Shown here piece after piece: positions 1 through 7,248 of a stretch of 14,895 nt of DNA. The notes under the pieces were generated by a model. That model saw nothing but the letters and a program-made list of their open reading frames with translations, made no database searches and was not told the origin of the DNA. Both the position numbers and the translations under genes were made by a program. Source of the DNA: Hyphomicrobiaceae bacterium. Its GTDB lineage: Bacteria > Pseudomonadota > Alphaproteobacteria > Rhizobiales > JAKIUO01. The DNA is taken from positions 1 through 14,895 of the forward strand of contig JAKIUO010000063.1 of assembly GCA_021647535.1 (NCBI GenBank), written 5' to 3'. Positions within the stretch are counted from its first letter, which is position 1. Each line of letters begins with the position of its first letter.

Positions 1-1193
1 GCATAACGGGTAAATATCTGACTGGGGAATTGGCCATTGATGTGCCCAAGGAACGTCGCAAACCCTCTAAAACCCGCAAAATCAGCCTAAAGGGTGCGAC
101 CGGAAACAATCTTAAAAATGTTTCCGTTGATATTCCTTTGGGACAGTGTGTTGCCCTCACCGGGGTCTCCGGCGGGGGCAAATCGACCCTCATGATAGAT
201 ACGATCTATTCAGCAATCGCCAGAAGGCTAAATGGTGCGCGCCTTAACCCTGCCCCCCATGACAGCCTCACGGGACTTGAATATCTAGATAAAGTTATCG
301 ACATTGATCAAAGCCCAATCGGGCGCACGCCGCGCTCCAATCCAGCCACCTATACCGGCGCATTCACACCGATCCGCGAATGGTTCACCAACCTGCCCGA
401 GGCCAAGGCGCGTGGCTATAAACCGGGGCGTTTTTCGTTCAACGTCAAGGGGGGGCGCTGTGAGGCCTGTCAGGGCGACGGCGTCATCAAGATCGAAATG
501 CATTTTCTGCCCGACGTCTTTGTGACCTGCGATCAGTGCAAGGGCAAGCGCTATAATCGCGAAACGCTGGAGATCAAGTTCAAGGACAAGTCGATTGCCG
601 ATGTGCTCGATATGACGGTGGAAGAAGGGGCGCACTTTTTCAAGGCGGTGCCAGCGATCCGCGACAAGCTTACGACGCTGGAGCGCGTCGGCCTTGGCTA
701 TATCCATATCGGCCAACGCGCCAATACGCTTTCGGGCGGCGAGGCGCAGCGTGTCAAACTATCGAAGGAGCTGGCCAAACGCGCCACAGGCCGCACCATG
801 TATATTCTTGATGAACCGACCACGGGCCTGCATTTCCACGACGTCGCCAAACTGCTCGAAGTGCTGCACGAACTGGTGGAGACCGGCAATACCGTCGTCG
901 TTATCGAGCACAATCTGGAGGTCATCAAAACCGCCGACTGGATCATCGACCTTGGCCCCGAAGGCGGCGACAAGGGCGGCCGCATCGTCGCGACGGGAAC
1001 CCCTGAAGAGGTAGCAAAGGTCAAGGAGAGCTATACAGGGCAGTATTTAAAGGAACTTCTCAAAAAAAGGCCGGGAAAGGTAGCGGCGAAGGCTGCGAAG
1101 ACTGCGGGTGGGAAGAAGGTGGTGGCGAAGAAAGGCACAGCCAAACCGAAAAAACGCACCCGCAAAAAACCAGCCCCCAAGGCAGCTGAGTGA
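1..1193 (+). CDS. uvrA: Excinuclease ABC subunit A, C-terminal part (5' end outside window)
   Basis: UvrA is the damage-recognition ATPase of nucleotide excision repair; it loads UvrB on damaged DNA. The frame is open from base 3, and residues ahead of the first possible start (TTG at 30) already match the UvrA pattern TGxYLxG...VPxxRR, so the true start lies upstream. Visible are the Walker A of the second ATP site (GVSGGGKST, about 162-188), the C-terminal zinc finger CxxC-x19-CxxC (cysteine codons between 459 and 539), the ABC signature LSGGEAQR (near 730-760) and Walker B with ILDEPTTGLH (near 800-835). About 395 residues remain of a family of roughly 940. The last 50 residues are a Lys/Ala/Pro-rich tail beyond the usual end. 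Codon use changes near base 310: the first 300 bases use many AT-ending codons (CTA, AGA, ATA, GGA), the rest is GC-rich. No clear terminator follows the TGA. Confidence 0.97.
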   Translation, partial: ITGKYLTGELAIDVPKERRKPSKTRKISLKGATGNNLKNVSVDIPLGQCVALTGVSGGGKSTLMIDTIYSAIARRLNGARLNPAPHDSLTGLEYLDKVIDIDQSPIGRTPRSNPATYTGAFTPIREWFTNLPEAKARGYKPGRFSFNVKGGRCEACQGDGVIKIEMHFLPDVFVTCDQCKGKRYNRETLEIKFKDKSIADVLDMTVEEGAHFFKAVPAIRDKLTTLERVGLGYIHIGQRANTLSGGEAQRVKLSKELAKRATGRTMYILDEPTTGLHFHDVAKLLEVLHELVETGNTVVVIEHNLEVIKTADWIIDLGPEGGDKGGRIVATGTPEEVAKVKESYTGQYLKELLKKRPGKVAAKAAKTAGGKKVVAKKGTAKPKKRTRKKPAPKAAE

Positions 1194-1220
1194 TGGGGCA
1201 ACCTAATTGTGAGAAAGTAA

Positions 1221-1472
1221 ATGGCTAAAGAAAAAATAAGATTTTCAATTTTTGATCTAACTTGTGCTGATCCAGAGGGCTATCCATCTGTTGATGATTT
1301 AACCAGAGTTCTAGAAAGCCAATTTATTTATGAGCAGTCAAAATTCACCTATAGCGTCATAACAGAGGTTGTTGATAAGTACTTTTGGATTTCCATTAAC
1401 TATGGAGCAGCCAATCCAAGATCATCTCATTTAATTGACAGTTCACAAAGCAATGTTGCGTTTGGGAGTTGA
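1221..1472 (+). CDS. Small AT-rich hypothetical protein, possibly a truncated remnant
   Basis: An 83-residue ORF starting ATG 28 bases after the uvrA stop, with a weak GAGAAAG Shine-Dalgarno. I do not recognise the family. The first 65 residues look like a real folded protein (mixed aromatic and acidic residues, no signal peptide, no membrane segment), whereas the end (NVAFGS, then several stops in all frames) looks abrupt, which suggests the 3' part of a longer gene was lost. Its base composition is clearly richer in A+T than uvrA before it or the efflux pump after it, a sign of recent acquisition. No integrase or transposase lies nearby. The 81 bases between its stop and the convergent pump gene hold no gene. 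Confidence 0.5.
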   Translation: MAKEKIRFSIFDLTCADPEGYPSVDDLTRVLESQFIYEQSKFTYSVITEVVDKYFWISINYGAANPRSSHLIDSSQSNVAFGS

Positions 1473-1553
1473 AACGGGGAGAAATAAAAATAGCAGATCC
1501 GGGTCTAGTCACCGCAACGAGCTGCTTTTCTCCACCCCCTCATCACACTGCTT

Positions 1554-4500
1554 TTACAGATGGCTCGCTTTGCGCGCTTCGGCGCGGCGTTCTTTGGCGA
1601 GGGTGCTGAGGCCGAAATCGTCGAGGATAGCGTAAAAAGCGGGAACGACAAACAGCACCAGCAAAGTAGAGGCCAGCAATCCAAAGGCCAGGCTGGTGAC
1701 CAGCGGAATGAGGATTTGCGCCTGCAGGCTGGTTTCAGACAGGATCGGTAACAGGCCGACAATCGTTGTCAGCGAGGTCAGGAAAATAGCGCGAAACCGG
1801 GCGCGTACAGCCTGCGGGGCGGCCTGCGCCACCGTTGTGCCTGGTCCATGACGATCCTTGATGAAATTAATGAGCAAAATAGAATCATTGACGACAATAC
1901 CGGCCAGCGCCACGAACCCCAACATGCTCGGCATGGTAAAATCGATGCCCATAATGATATGCCCGGCAACCGCGCCGATAAAGGCCAGCGGGATGACGAT
2001 CATCACAACAAGCGGCTCGATATAGCTGCGGAACTGAAAGCTCAGCAACAGGAACACGCCAACAATACCCAGCATGAACCCGCTGACCATCGAGCGCTGC
2101 GTCGTCCCCGCTTCTTTATCCTTGCCCTCGACTGTAAAACTCACCGTTGGGTGACGCTTTAAAAATTCGGGCAAAAACCGTTTTTTAATATCGGCAATGA
2201 TTTCATTGGCGTTGGCAATCCGCGTATCCAGCTCACCGGTGATCGTCACCGTGCGGATGCCATTGACCCGATTGATCCGCGCATAGCCACGATCACGCTC
2301 AAGTGTCGCAACTGTGGTCAGCGGAACGCGATCCCCCGCCTTGGTGATCACTGTAAAATAGTCAAGATCGGCAAGGCTGTCGCGGTCGCGCTGTTGCAAG
2401 CGCACATCAATCTCATAACTCTCAACCCCGACCTGGATTTCATTAATGGTCGTACCGAAAAAAGCCGTGCGCAGCTGATCGCCAACCATGCGCGCATCGA
2501 CGCCAATCTGCAAAGCTCCCGGTTTCAGGCGCACGGCATATTCAGGCTTGCCCGGACGCAGATCATCGACCACATCGGCGACGCCCTCATAGCGTCCCAG
2601 CCAGCTCTGAAACTCGATGGAGGCTTTTTTGAGCGCCGACAAATCCTCGCCCTTCAGCCGCATATCAAGAGGGATGCCCCCCGGCCCGGCCTTGCCATTG
2701 GTAAATTTCAGCGCCAGCACATCGGCAATCTGGCCGCTCTCCTTGCGCCACAGCGCCAATATCTCGTCATTGCGCGCCCGGCGCGTTTCGGATGCCCGCA
2801 GGTCAACCCGGATGGTGGCGACATGGCGCCCTTTTTCAAAGGCATCCTTGTTTTCATTAAACAGGATGGCGACATTTTTCAAAAGGCTTTGCTCGCCAAC
2901 CTCATTTTTACGCAGGTTTTCATCCAACCGTTGCAGCGCCTTGTCAAGCTTGGCCACCACCCCCTTGGTGCGCGCCAGCGGCGTCCCTTGCGGCAAGAGT
3001 AGCCGCGCTTCAATACTATCTCCCTCAATATCGGGGAACGCCGAGAATTTTAGCAGTCCCCCAGCCATGGCGCTGATCGCCAGCAGAAACAAAGCTATGG
3101 TGACGCCAACGGTGAAATAGCGCCAGCTAACGGTCCAATCCGCAAAACGTCCGACAACCCGCTCGCGCATCCATTCCAGAAAAACGTCTGTGTGACGTTG
3201 TAAAAACGTTTTTTCAGTCGACGCGTGCATGAGGGAATGGTGCAGATGGGCGGGCAGTATAAAGAAAGCCTCGATCAGCGAAATCACCAGCACGGCCAAC
3301 ATGACAATCGGCACGACTTTCAAAATGGCCCCAATATCACCCTTCAAAAAAGCCAGCGAACCAAAAATGCAAACGGTCGTCGCAAAAGACGCAAAAACAC
3401 CTGGCAAAACCTGCAAACTGCCATTCACCGCAGCTTCCAGCGGCGGACTGCCCTTTTCCCGATGGCTGGCAATATTTTCAGCAATGACAATGGCATCATC
3501 CATCAACAAACCGATGACGATGAGCAGCGCCACCATGGTCAACATGTTGAGGGAATAGCCAAAAATCACCATCATCGCCACCGCCCCCATAAAGGACACC
3601 GGCAGGCCAACAACGATCCAGAAGGAATAGCGCATACCAAAAAACAACAACATGGCAGCAAACACCAAAACGAGCCCCTGTACGCCATTTGTCACCAGCA
3701 ATGCCAGCCGATCGCGCACCACAGATGAGGCGTCATTGGTGATTGTCAGGGCAATCAGAGCGGGCGCGCTCAAGCGTTCATTCTCTACAAAGGCCTTGAC
3801 CGCATCAATCACCTTAAGCGTGTCTTCGTTTTGCGTCTTGGTGATTTTGAGCACGGCGGCGCGCTTGTCGTTGAAGAAAATCTTTTCCTCATCAAGGTCA
3901 AAACGGTCGGTGATTTGCGCAATGTCTCCTAGCCGGACCTCGCCGCCTTGCGCACTCGACACGACGACAAGGCTGAAAAAATCATAGACACGCTTGCGCT
4001 CCTCATTGAGGCGGATCAGGATGTCGCCATCATGGGTCTGCACACTGCCAGCGGGCAGATCTACGCTCTGGCGGGAAATCACCGTAGCCACATCATTGAT
4101 CGACAGGCCGAATTGGCGCAGCTTGAAGCCGTCAAGCTCTATGCGGATCTGGTGATCGGAAAAACCGGTGATTTCCACCTTGGGAATGCCGCCCCATTGC
4201 AACATACGCGTCTTTAACTGTTCGGCATAGGCTTTAAGGTCGGTGGGATTATCTGGTCCTGTCAAGGCCACATCGGTGACGAAATCCGTAGCGCCGATCT
4301 GTTCGAGCACCGGCTTTTTGACTTTTTCTGGGAAATCATCAATGGCTTCGACTTCTGTTTTTATGTCGCTGAAAAACCGGTCCAGATCGCGTCCCTCAAC
4401 CATTTCAATAACGGCAAGGCCGAGATTTTCGCGCGCTTCACACTGCACTTTGGCGACATTATCAACACCGTTGACGCGATCTTCGATGCGGCGGCAAATC

Positions 4501-4679
4501 GAGGTCTCAATGTCTTCGGGCCGCGCCCCTGGATAGGCCACCGAGATTTGCACACGGCGCGGATCGACGCGCGGAAAGGTTTCTTTTTGTAAGGTCGGCG
4601 CGGCATAAAATCCGGCAGCGAGAAAGGCCATCATCAGCAGGTTGGCCGCCGTTGGATGCGCCGCGAAAAACCGGATCAT
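1554..4679 (-). CDS. RND-family efflux pump, inner-membrane permease (AcrB/AcrD/AcrF family)
   Basis: A 1041-residue proton-driven inner-membrane transporter, the usual length for the hydrophobe/amphiphile efflux RND family. It has a first transmembrane helix near residues 10-28, a large periplasmic loop, a helix block at about 330-480, a second periplasmic loop, and a final helix block from about 865 to 1020. The TM4 proton-relay pair is intact (GLLMDDAIVIAEN, Asp394-Asp395). In the helix matching AcrB TM10 the usual Lys is replaced: the motif reads GIVVNDS (929-933), as in several non-AcrB branches of the family. The start ATG overlaps the stop of the upstream adaptor frame (ATGA) and has a good Shine-Dalgarno (AAGGGGGAG) inside the adaptor coding sequence. 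No outer-membrane TolC-like gene and no regulator gene accompany the pair. Substrate cannot be told from sequence. Confidence 0.95.
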   Translation of the reverse strand: MIRFFAAHPTAANLLMMAFLAAGFYAAPTLQKETFPRVDPRRVQISVAYPGARPEDIETSICRRIEDRVNGVDNVAKVQCEARENLGLAVIEMVEGRDLDRFFSDIKTEVEAIDDFPEKVKKPVLEQIGATDFVTDVALTGPDNPTDLKAYAEQLKTRMLQWGGIPKVEITGFSDHQIRIELDGFKLRQFGLSINDVATVISRQSVDLPAGSVQTHDGDILIRLNEERKRVYDFFSLVVVSSAQGGEVRLGDIAQITDRFDLDEEKIFFNDKRAAVLKITKTQNEDTLKVIDAVKAFVENERLSAPALIALTITNDASSVVRDRLALLVTNGVQGLVLVFAAMLLFFGMRYSFWIVVGLPVSFMGAVAMMVIFGYSLNMLTMVALLIVIGLLMDDAIVIAENIASHREKGSPPLEAAVNGSLQVLPGVFASFATTVCIFGSLAFLKGDIGAILKVVPIVMLAVLVISLIEAFFILPAHLHHSLMHASTEKTFLQRHTDVFLEWMRERVVGRFADWTVSWRYFTVGVTIALFLLAISAMAGGLLKFSAFPDIEGDSIEARLLLPQGTPLARTKGVVAKLDKALQRLDENLRKNEVGEQSLLKNVAILFNENKDAFEKGRHVATIRVDLRASETRRARNDEILALWRKESGQIADVLALKFTNGKAGPGGIPLDMRLKGEDLSALKKASIEFQSWLGRYEGVADVVDDLRPGKPEYAVRLKPGALQIGVDARMVGDQLRTAFFGTTINEIQVGVESYEIDVRLQQRDRDSLADLDYFTVITKAGDRVPLTTVATLERDRGYARINRVNGIRTVTITGELDTRIANANEIIADIKKRFLPEFLKRHPTVSFTVEGKDKEAGTTQRSMVSGFMLGIVGVFLLLSFQFRSYIEPLVVMIVIPLAFIGAVAGHIIMGIDFTMPSMLGFVALAGIVVNDSILLINFIKDRHGPGTTVAQAAPQAVRARFRAIFLTSLTTIVGLLPILSETSLQAQILIPLVTSLAFGLLASTLLVLFVVPAFYAILDDFGLSTLAKERRAEARKASHL

Positions 4680-4837
4680 TTGAGCTCCCCCTTGGCCAGC
4701 ACTTGTGCTTTGAGCCTTTCAAGGGTTGCCACATCATTTTCCACACGCAGCAACATGCCCTCAACCGCCGGACGCAAATCGCTGACAATGATCTTCTCAC
4801 CGGTCTTTAACCCCGCTGAAATCACCACGAAATCACC
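4676..4837 (-). pseudogene. C-terminal remainder of the membrane fusion protein, downstream of the in-frame TAG
   Basis: These 53 codons plus stop continue the adaptor frame without a shift and read GDFVVISAGLKTGEKIIVSD and onward to LAKGELK. The GDxVVISxGLKxGEKIIVSDL pattern is what closes the membrane-proximal domain of many RND adaptors, so this is coding sequence rather than spacer. The final TGA shares bases with the pump start codon (ATGA), the usual sign of translational coupling. If the TAG is real, this tail is not translated with the rest of the protein unless the amber codon is read through; an assembly or read error would also explain it. Confidence 0.85.
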
Positions 4838-6064
4838 CTACACAAGCTTTGTCGTCACCTTGCGAAAAGCCAGACGGCTGTCCTTTGTCACGACCAACAC
4901 GCGGTCCTTGCGCAGGCTGGAACGCGGGATGACAATCTGGTCGCCAAGCGATCTGGCGCGCATTTCAAATTCAACAAACATGCCCTTGATCAAAGGCGGG
5001 CGAAGGCCGGGAATGGCCTGTCTATAGGGGTTTTTCACAGCAATAATCGCGCCAATAGAGCGGGTCTTGGGGTCCACCGTATCGCTGATGCGCACAACCT
5101 TGCCCGGCCATTCAACAAGCTGCCCGCCCAGTCTCATGCGGACAATGCCATGCAGGCCGTATTTACTGGCGAATGTCGGCACGCTCTGCGCTATAACCTC
5201 TCGCTTTTTGCTGGTGAGCGTTTCACTGGCCACATGCAGCAAAGCGCGCATTTTGGCCACCGGGATCTGCGCATCGACCTCAGCACTTTTCATACTGTCC
5301 GCAATGCCAAGCAATTTGCCAACGCCGACAAATTGGGTTCTCTCCACATTGGTTTGCGCAATTCTGGCATCAAAGGGCAGCGCCACCCGGGTACGCTTCA
5401 GATTGAGCTCGGCAATCTCCAGCTGGGCCTGTGAAACCGCCTTGTTTTCTTTTTGCGCCGTGATCTGCGTCGGGGTCAGTCGTAAAGCGCTTTGCAAATC
5501 CTGGACGCGTTTGCGCTGAGCCAGCAACAGGCGCTCCTCTTGATCGCGTGAGGATTTAGAGACGGCCCCCCGGCTGGCGAGATTGCGTTTGCGTTGATAT
5601 TCGCGCTCATTAATACGCAGAGTTTTCTGTTCGATTGCCAGCGAAGCTTTGGTATTGGCGTGCGCCACCTTGAGCTCGCTGATCTTGGCCTGCGCCGAGC
5701 GAATATTGGCCTGTGCCTGCCGGATGGCGATTTGATAATCCTTGGGAGAAATCCGGATTATTTCAGTCCCGGCCTTGATAATGGCACCCTTTTTGAAATC
5801 AGGGTGCACATATTCGACACGCCCGGCTACCTGCGCCACAGCATTCCAGACCCTGCCCGGCTTGACGCTGCCATAGCCAAGCACACGGGGAACAACCGTC
5901 ATTTTTTCAATGGTGATTACACGAACCAGCGTTTGACGCTCGCCCCCTGCCTTTTGCAAAGGTGGTTTCTTGCTGGCAATGACAAGGCCCAAAATGAGCC
6001 CGCCAACAAGCAAGGGTGGCACGATCAATAATTTGCGCCCAACCCCAGTCTTCAGATCAACCAT
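4838..6064 (-). CDS. RND efflux periplasmic adaptor (membrane fusion protein, HlyD/AcrA type), cut short by an in-frame TAG
   Basis: The adaptor links the inner-membrane pump to an outer-membrane channel. The open frame gives 408 residues: a cytoplasmic start, an N-terminal membrane anchor (about 11-30), the first lipoyl half (VAQVAGRVEYVHPDFKKG, about 76-93), a Lys/Arg/Gln-rich coiled-coil hairpin (about 108-220), the second lipoyl half (about 222-250) and beta-barrel and membrane-proximal parts. The frame then meets TAG at 4840-4838, in the middle of the membrane-proximal domain (RKVTTKLV-stop-GDFVVISAGL). The same frame continues 53 sense codons to a TGA at 4678-4676 that overlaps the pump ATG. 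The ancestral gene was therefore 4676-6064, 462 codons, and the TAG most simply replaces a Gln codon (CAG). Start ATG at 6064 has AAAGGGA upstream. See the separate entry for the tail. Confidence 0.88.
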   Translation of the reverse strand: MVDLKTGVGRKLLIVPPLLVGGLILGLVIASKKPPLQKAGGERQTLVRVITIEKMTVVPRVLGYGSVKPGRVWNAVAQVAGRVEYVHPDFKKGAIIKAGTEIIRISPKDYQIAIRQAQANIRSAQAKISELKVAHANTKASLAIEQKTLRINEREYQRKRNLASRGAVSKSSRDQEERLLLAQRKRVQDLQSALRLTPTQITAQKENKAVSQAQLEIAELNLKRTRVALPFDARIAQTNVERTQFVGVGKLLGIADSMKSAEVDAQIPVAKMRALLHVASETLTSKKREVIAQSVPTFASKYGLHGIVRMRLGGQLVEWPGKVVRISDTVDPKTRSIGAIIAVKNPYRQAIPGLRPPLIKGMFVEFEMRARSLGDQIVIPRSSLRKDRVLVVTKDSRLAFRKVTTKLV

Positions 6065-6087
6065 AATATACCAATCCCTTTACCCGC

Positions 6088-6118
6088 CCAAGTACAAGGC
6101 GGTGACCAAGTACAAGGC
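6088..6118. repeat. 13-bp direct repeat upstream of the efflux pair
   Basis: The 13-mer CCAAGTACAAGGC occurs perfectly at 6088-6100 and 6106-6118, 18 bp start to start. It lies 24 to 54 bp ahead of the adaptor start codon, where an operator or promoter would be expected. Each copy is centred on GTAC and flanked by CC and GG, so it is nearly symmetrical. Regulatory function is inferred only from position. Confidence 0.55.
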
Positions 6119-6172
6119 TGACCATGCGATCCCCTCCATCCCACGTTTGACGCCGGAATAAAATGACCTGGA

Positions 6173-6601
6173 TCAACAACGTCGCCCTTTGGAAGAGATC
6201 AACATGTCATAGGCCGGAGAGCGTTCGTTAAATTCATCCAGTTCCTGCTGCGCGCTCACGGTAATAAAGATATCCGCGCCATTCCAGACATTAACCCTCG
6301 TCGCATTCAGCTCGATACCAAGCCGCAATAGCGGGCTGGCCTGATCGCGTATGATAATTTTATGACGCCCGGCTGGTAATCTGACGCGGTGACACTCACC
6401 ACTGCCAATGGTGCCAACTTTTCGACCATCAATGATCACATCAGGCTTCAAAAAGGCGGCGTTAAAGCCTGCCGGACGATGGAAATAGACAGTACCGCCA
6501 GACCCTGAAGCCGACGCCACGCTGCTATAGAACCCGACCAGTAAAAGGCTGGTTGCCAGCATCAAACGGGACAAGGAACGAAAAAAAGAAAAAATGTGCA
6601 T
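6173..6601 (-). CDS. Secreted DUF2846-like protein
   Basis: A 142-residue protein. The start is set at ATG 6601 because AAGGAGG lies 7 bases upstream; an in-frame GTG at 6619 would place the start within that Shine-Dalgarno. Residues 1-32 form a signal peptide (hydrophobic core LMLATSLLLVGF, likely cleavage after ASA), with no lipobox cysteine, so export to the periplasm is expected. The mature part begins GGTVYFHRPAGF and contains IDGRKVGTIGSGE and VRLPAGRHKIIIR, the small beta-sandwich pattern of DUF2846/PEGA-like domains, typical of cell-envelope proteins. No catalytic residues are apparent. It lies 108 bp upstream of the efflux adaptor on the same strand, so cotranscription is possible. 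The family assignment is from pattern memory and could be off; export is the firmer claim. Confidence 0.8.
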   Translation of the reverse strand: MHIFSFFRSLSRLMLATSLLLVGFYSSVASASGSGGTVYFHRPAGFNAAFLKPDVIIDGRKVGTIGSGECHRVRLPAGRHKIIIRDQASPLLRLGIELNATRVNVWNGADIFITVSAQQELDEFNERSPAYDMLISSKGRRC

Positions 6602-6690
6602 GATGATCCTCCTTTGCACGAGCGAATATTATAGCACGCCAGTCCAGTGCTCTCAATGGCCGTCAAATTAGGTAGTGCCTTTGCCTGACT

Positions 6691-6932
6691 AACCCCAATT
6701 ATGAATAAGAGACTTTATCAATCCTGTTATAATACAAATAATTTATTGTTATTTTTCAGTGTCATCCTCGCGGAGGCGAGGATCCATACGCCGAAACCCT
6801 GCGGTTTTAGTATTGAGTTCGACTAAAAATACTCACCGCCTCGGCGTATGGGTCCCAGCCTCCGCTGGGATGACATATTATAATGAAAGTAAAAACAATA
6901 GTTTGTATGTTTTCTTATCCATAATTGGGGTT
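6691..6932. mobile_element. MITE-like inverted-repeat element (about 242 bp, no transposase)
   Basis: The ends form a 20-bp terminal inverted repeat with one mismatch: AACCCCAATTATGAATAAGA at 6691-6710 and its complement at 6913-6932. Inside lies a second, longer inverted repeat (see 6760-6874). The stretches between outer and inner repeats are AT-rich and partly complementary. There is no coding capacity of its own; the short ORFs across it translate to the SRRRGS / VPASAGMT peptides that such palindromes typically give. No target-site duplication can be seen at the edges. The right end is 2 bp from the ftsL stop codon. Confidence 0.65.
6760..6874. repeat. GTCATCC-type intergenic palindrome nested in the element
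   Basis: The left arm starts GTCATCCTCGCGGAGGCGAG (6761-6780) and runs on to CCATACGCCG at about 6793. The complement of the right arm, from about 6842 to 6874, is GTCATCCCAGCGGAGGCTGG and continues to CCATACGCCG, so roughly 30 bp pair with a few mismatches. Each arm is itself a small hairpin (ATCCTCG/CGAGGAT and ATCCCAGC/GCTGGGA), and the centre can also pair (TTTTAGT/ACTAAAA). This class of palindrome is common between genes in proteobacteria. On either strand the transcript would fold into a long stem and could act as a terminator-like or RNA-protecting structure. Confidence 0.75.
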
Positions 6933-6934
6933 GG

Positions 6935-7198
6935 CTACTTCTCTTGCACAATGATCTGAGCGGGGTTTGGCGGGCGCATTTTAAGAAATTGGCGCGCCAG
7001 TTTCTCAATACGCTCGGGGCGCGACAGATAGGCTTTTTCGGCCCGCAAAATACTGATTTCGCGCTCAACCCCCTCAATCTGACGCTCCATTTTTCTGGCG
7101 TCACGCTGCAACTGCCAGGTTTCCACCTTGATGACATAAATGCCCACCAGCAGCGCCGCGACAAGCAGCGGTATCACAAATTTTATCACGGTCCGCAT
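6935..7198 (-). CDS. ftsL: Cell division protein FtsL
   Basis: An 87-residue bitopic membrane protein of the divisome, working with FtsB/FtsQ to activate septal peptidoglycan synthesis. It has a short N-terminus, one transmembrane helix (IKFVIPLLVAALLVGIYVI, about residues 4-23), then a periplasmic leucine-zipper-like coiled coil (about 26-60) and the RPERIEKLARQFLKMRPP motif typical of FtsL. Identity rests on this layout plus its position right after rsmH. The start is uncertain: ATG at 7198 gives the usual FtsL length, while a GTG at 7252 overlaps the rsmH stop (GTGA) and would add 18 residues of no clear character. In most relatives ftsI follows; here an inverted-repeat element follows within 2 bp of the stop. 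Confidence 0.85.
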   Translation of the reverse strand: MRTVIKFVIPLLVAALLVGIYVIKVETWQLQRDARKMERQIEGVEREISILRAEKAYLSRPERIEKLARQFLKMRPPNPAQIIVQEK

Positions 7199-7248
7199 AG
7201 ATTCAACCCTAACATTATCTGCAGCACAAATATTGAATACCCCAGAGC

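Noticed and set aside
6759..6959. ORF of 66 codons on the + strand with VPASAGMT in its product
   Set aside because: It is a translation of the intergenic palindrome; this peptide is a known artefact of the repeat class.
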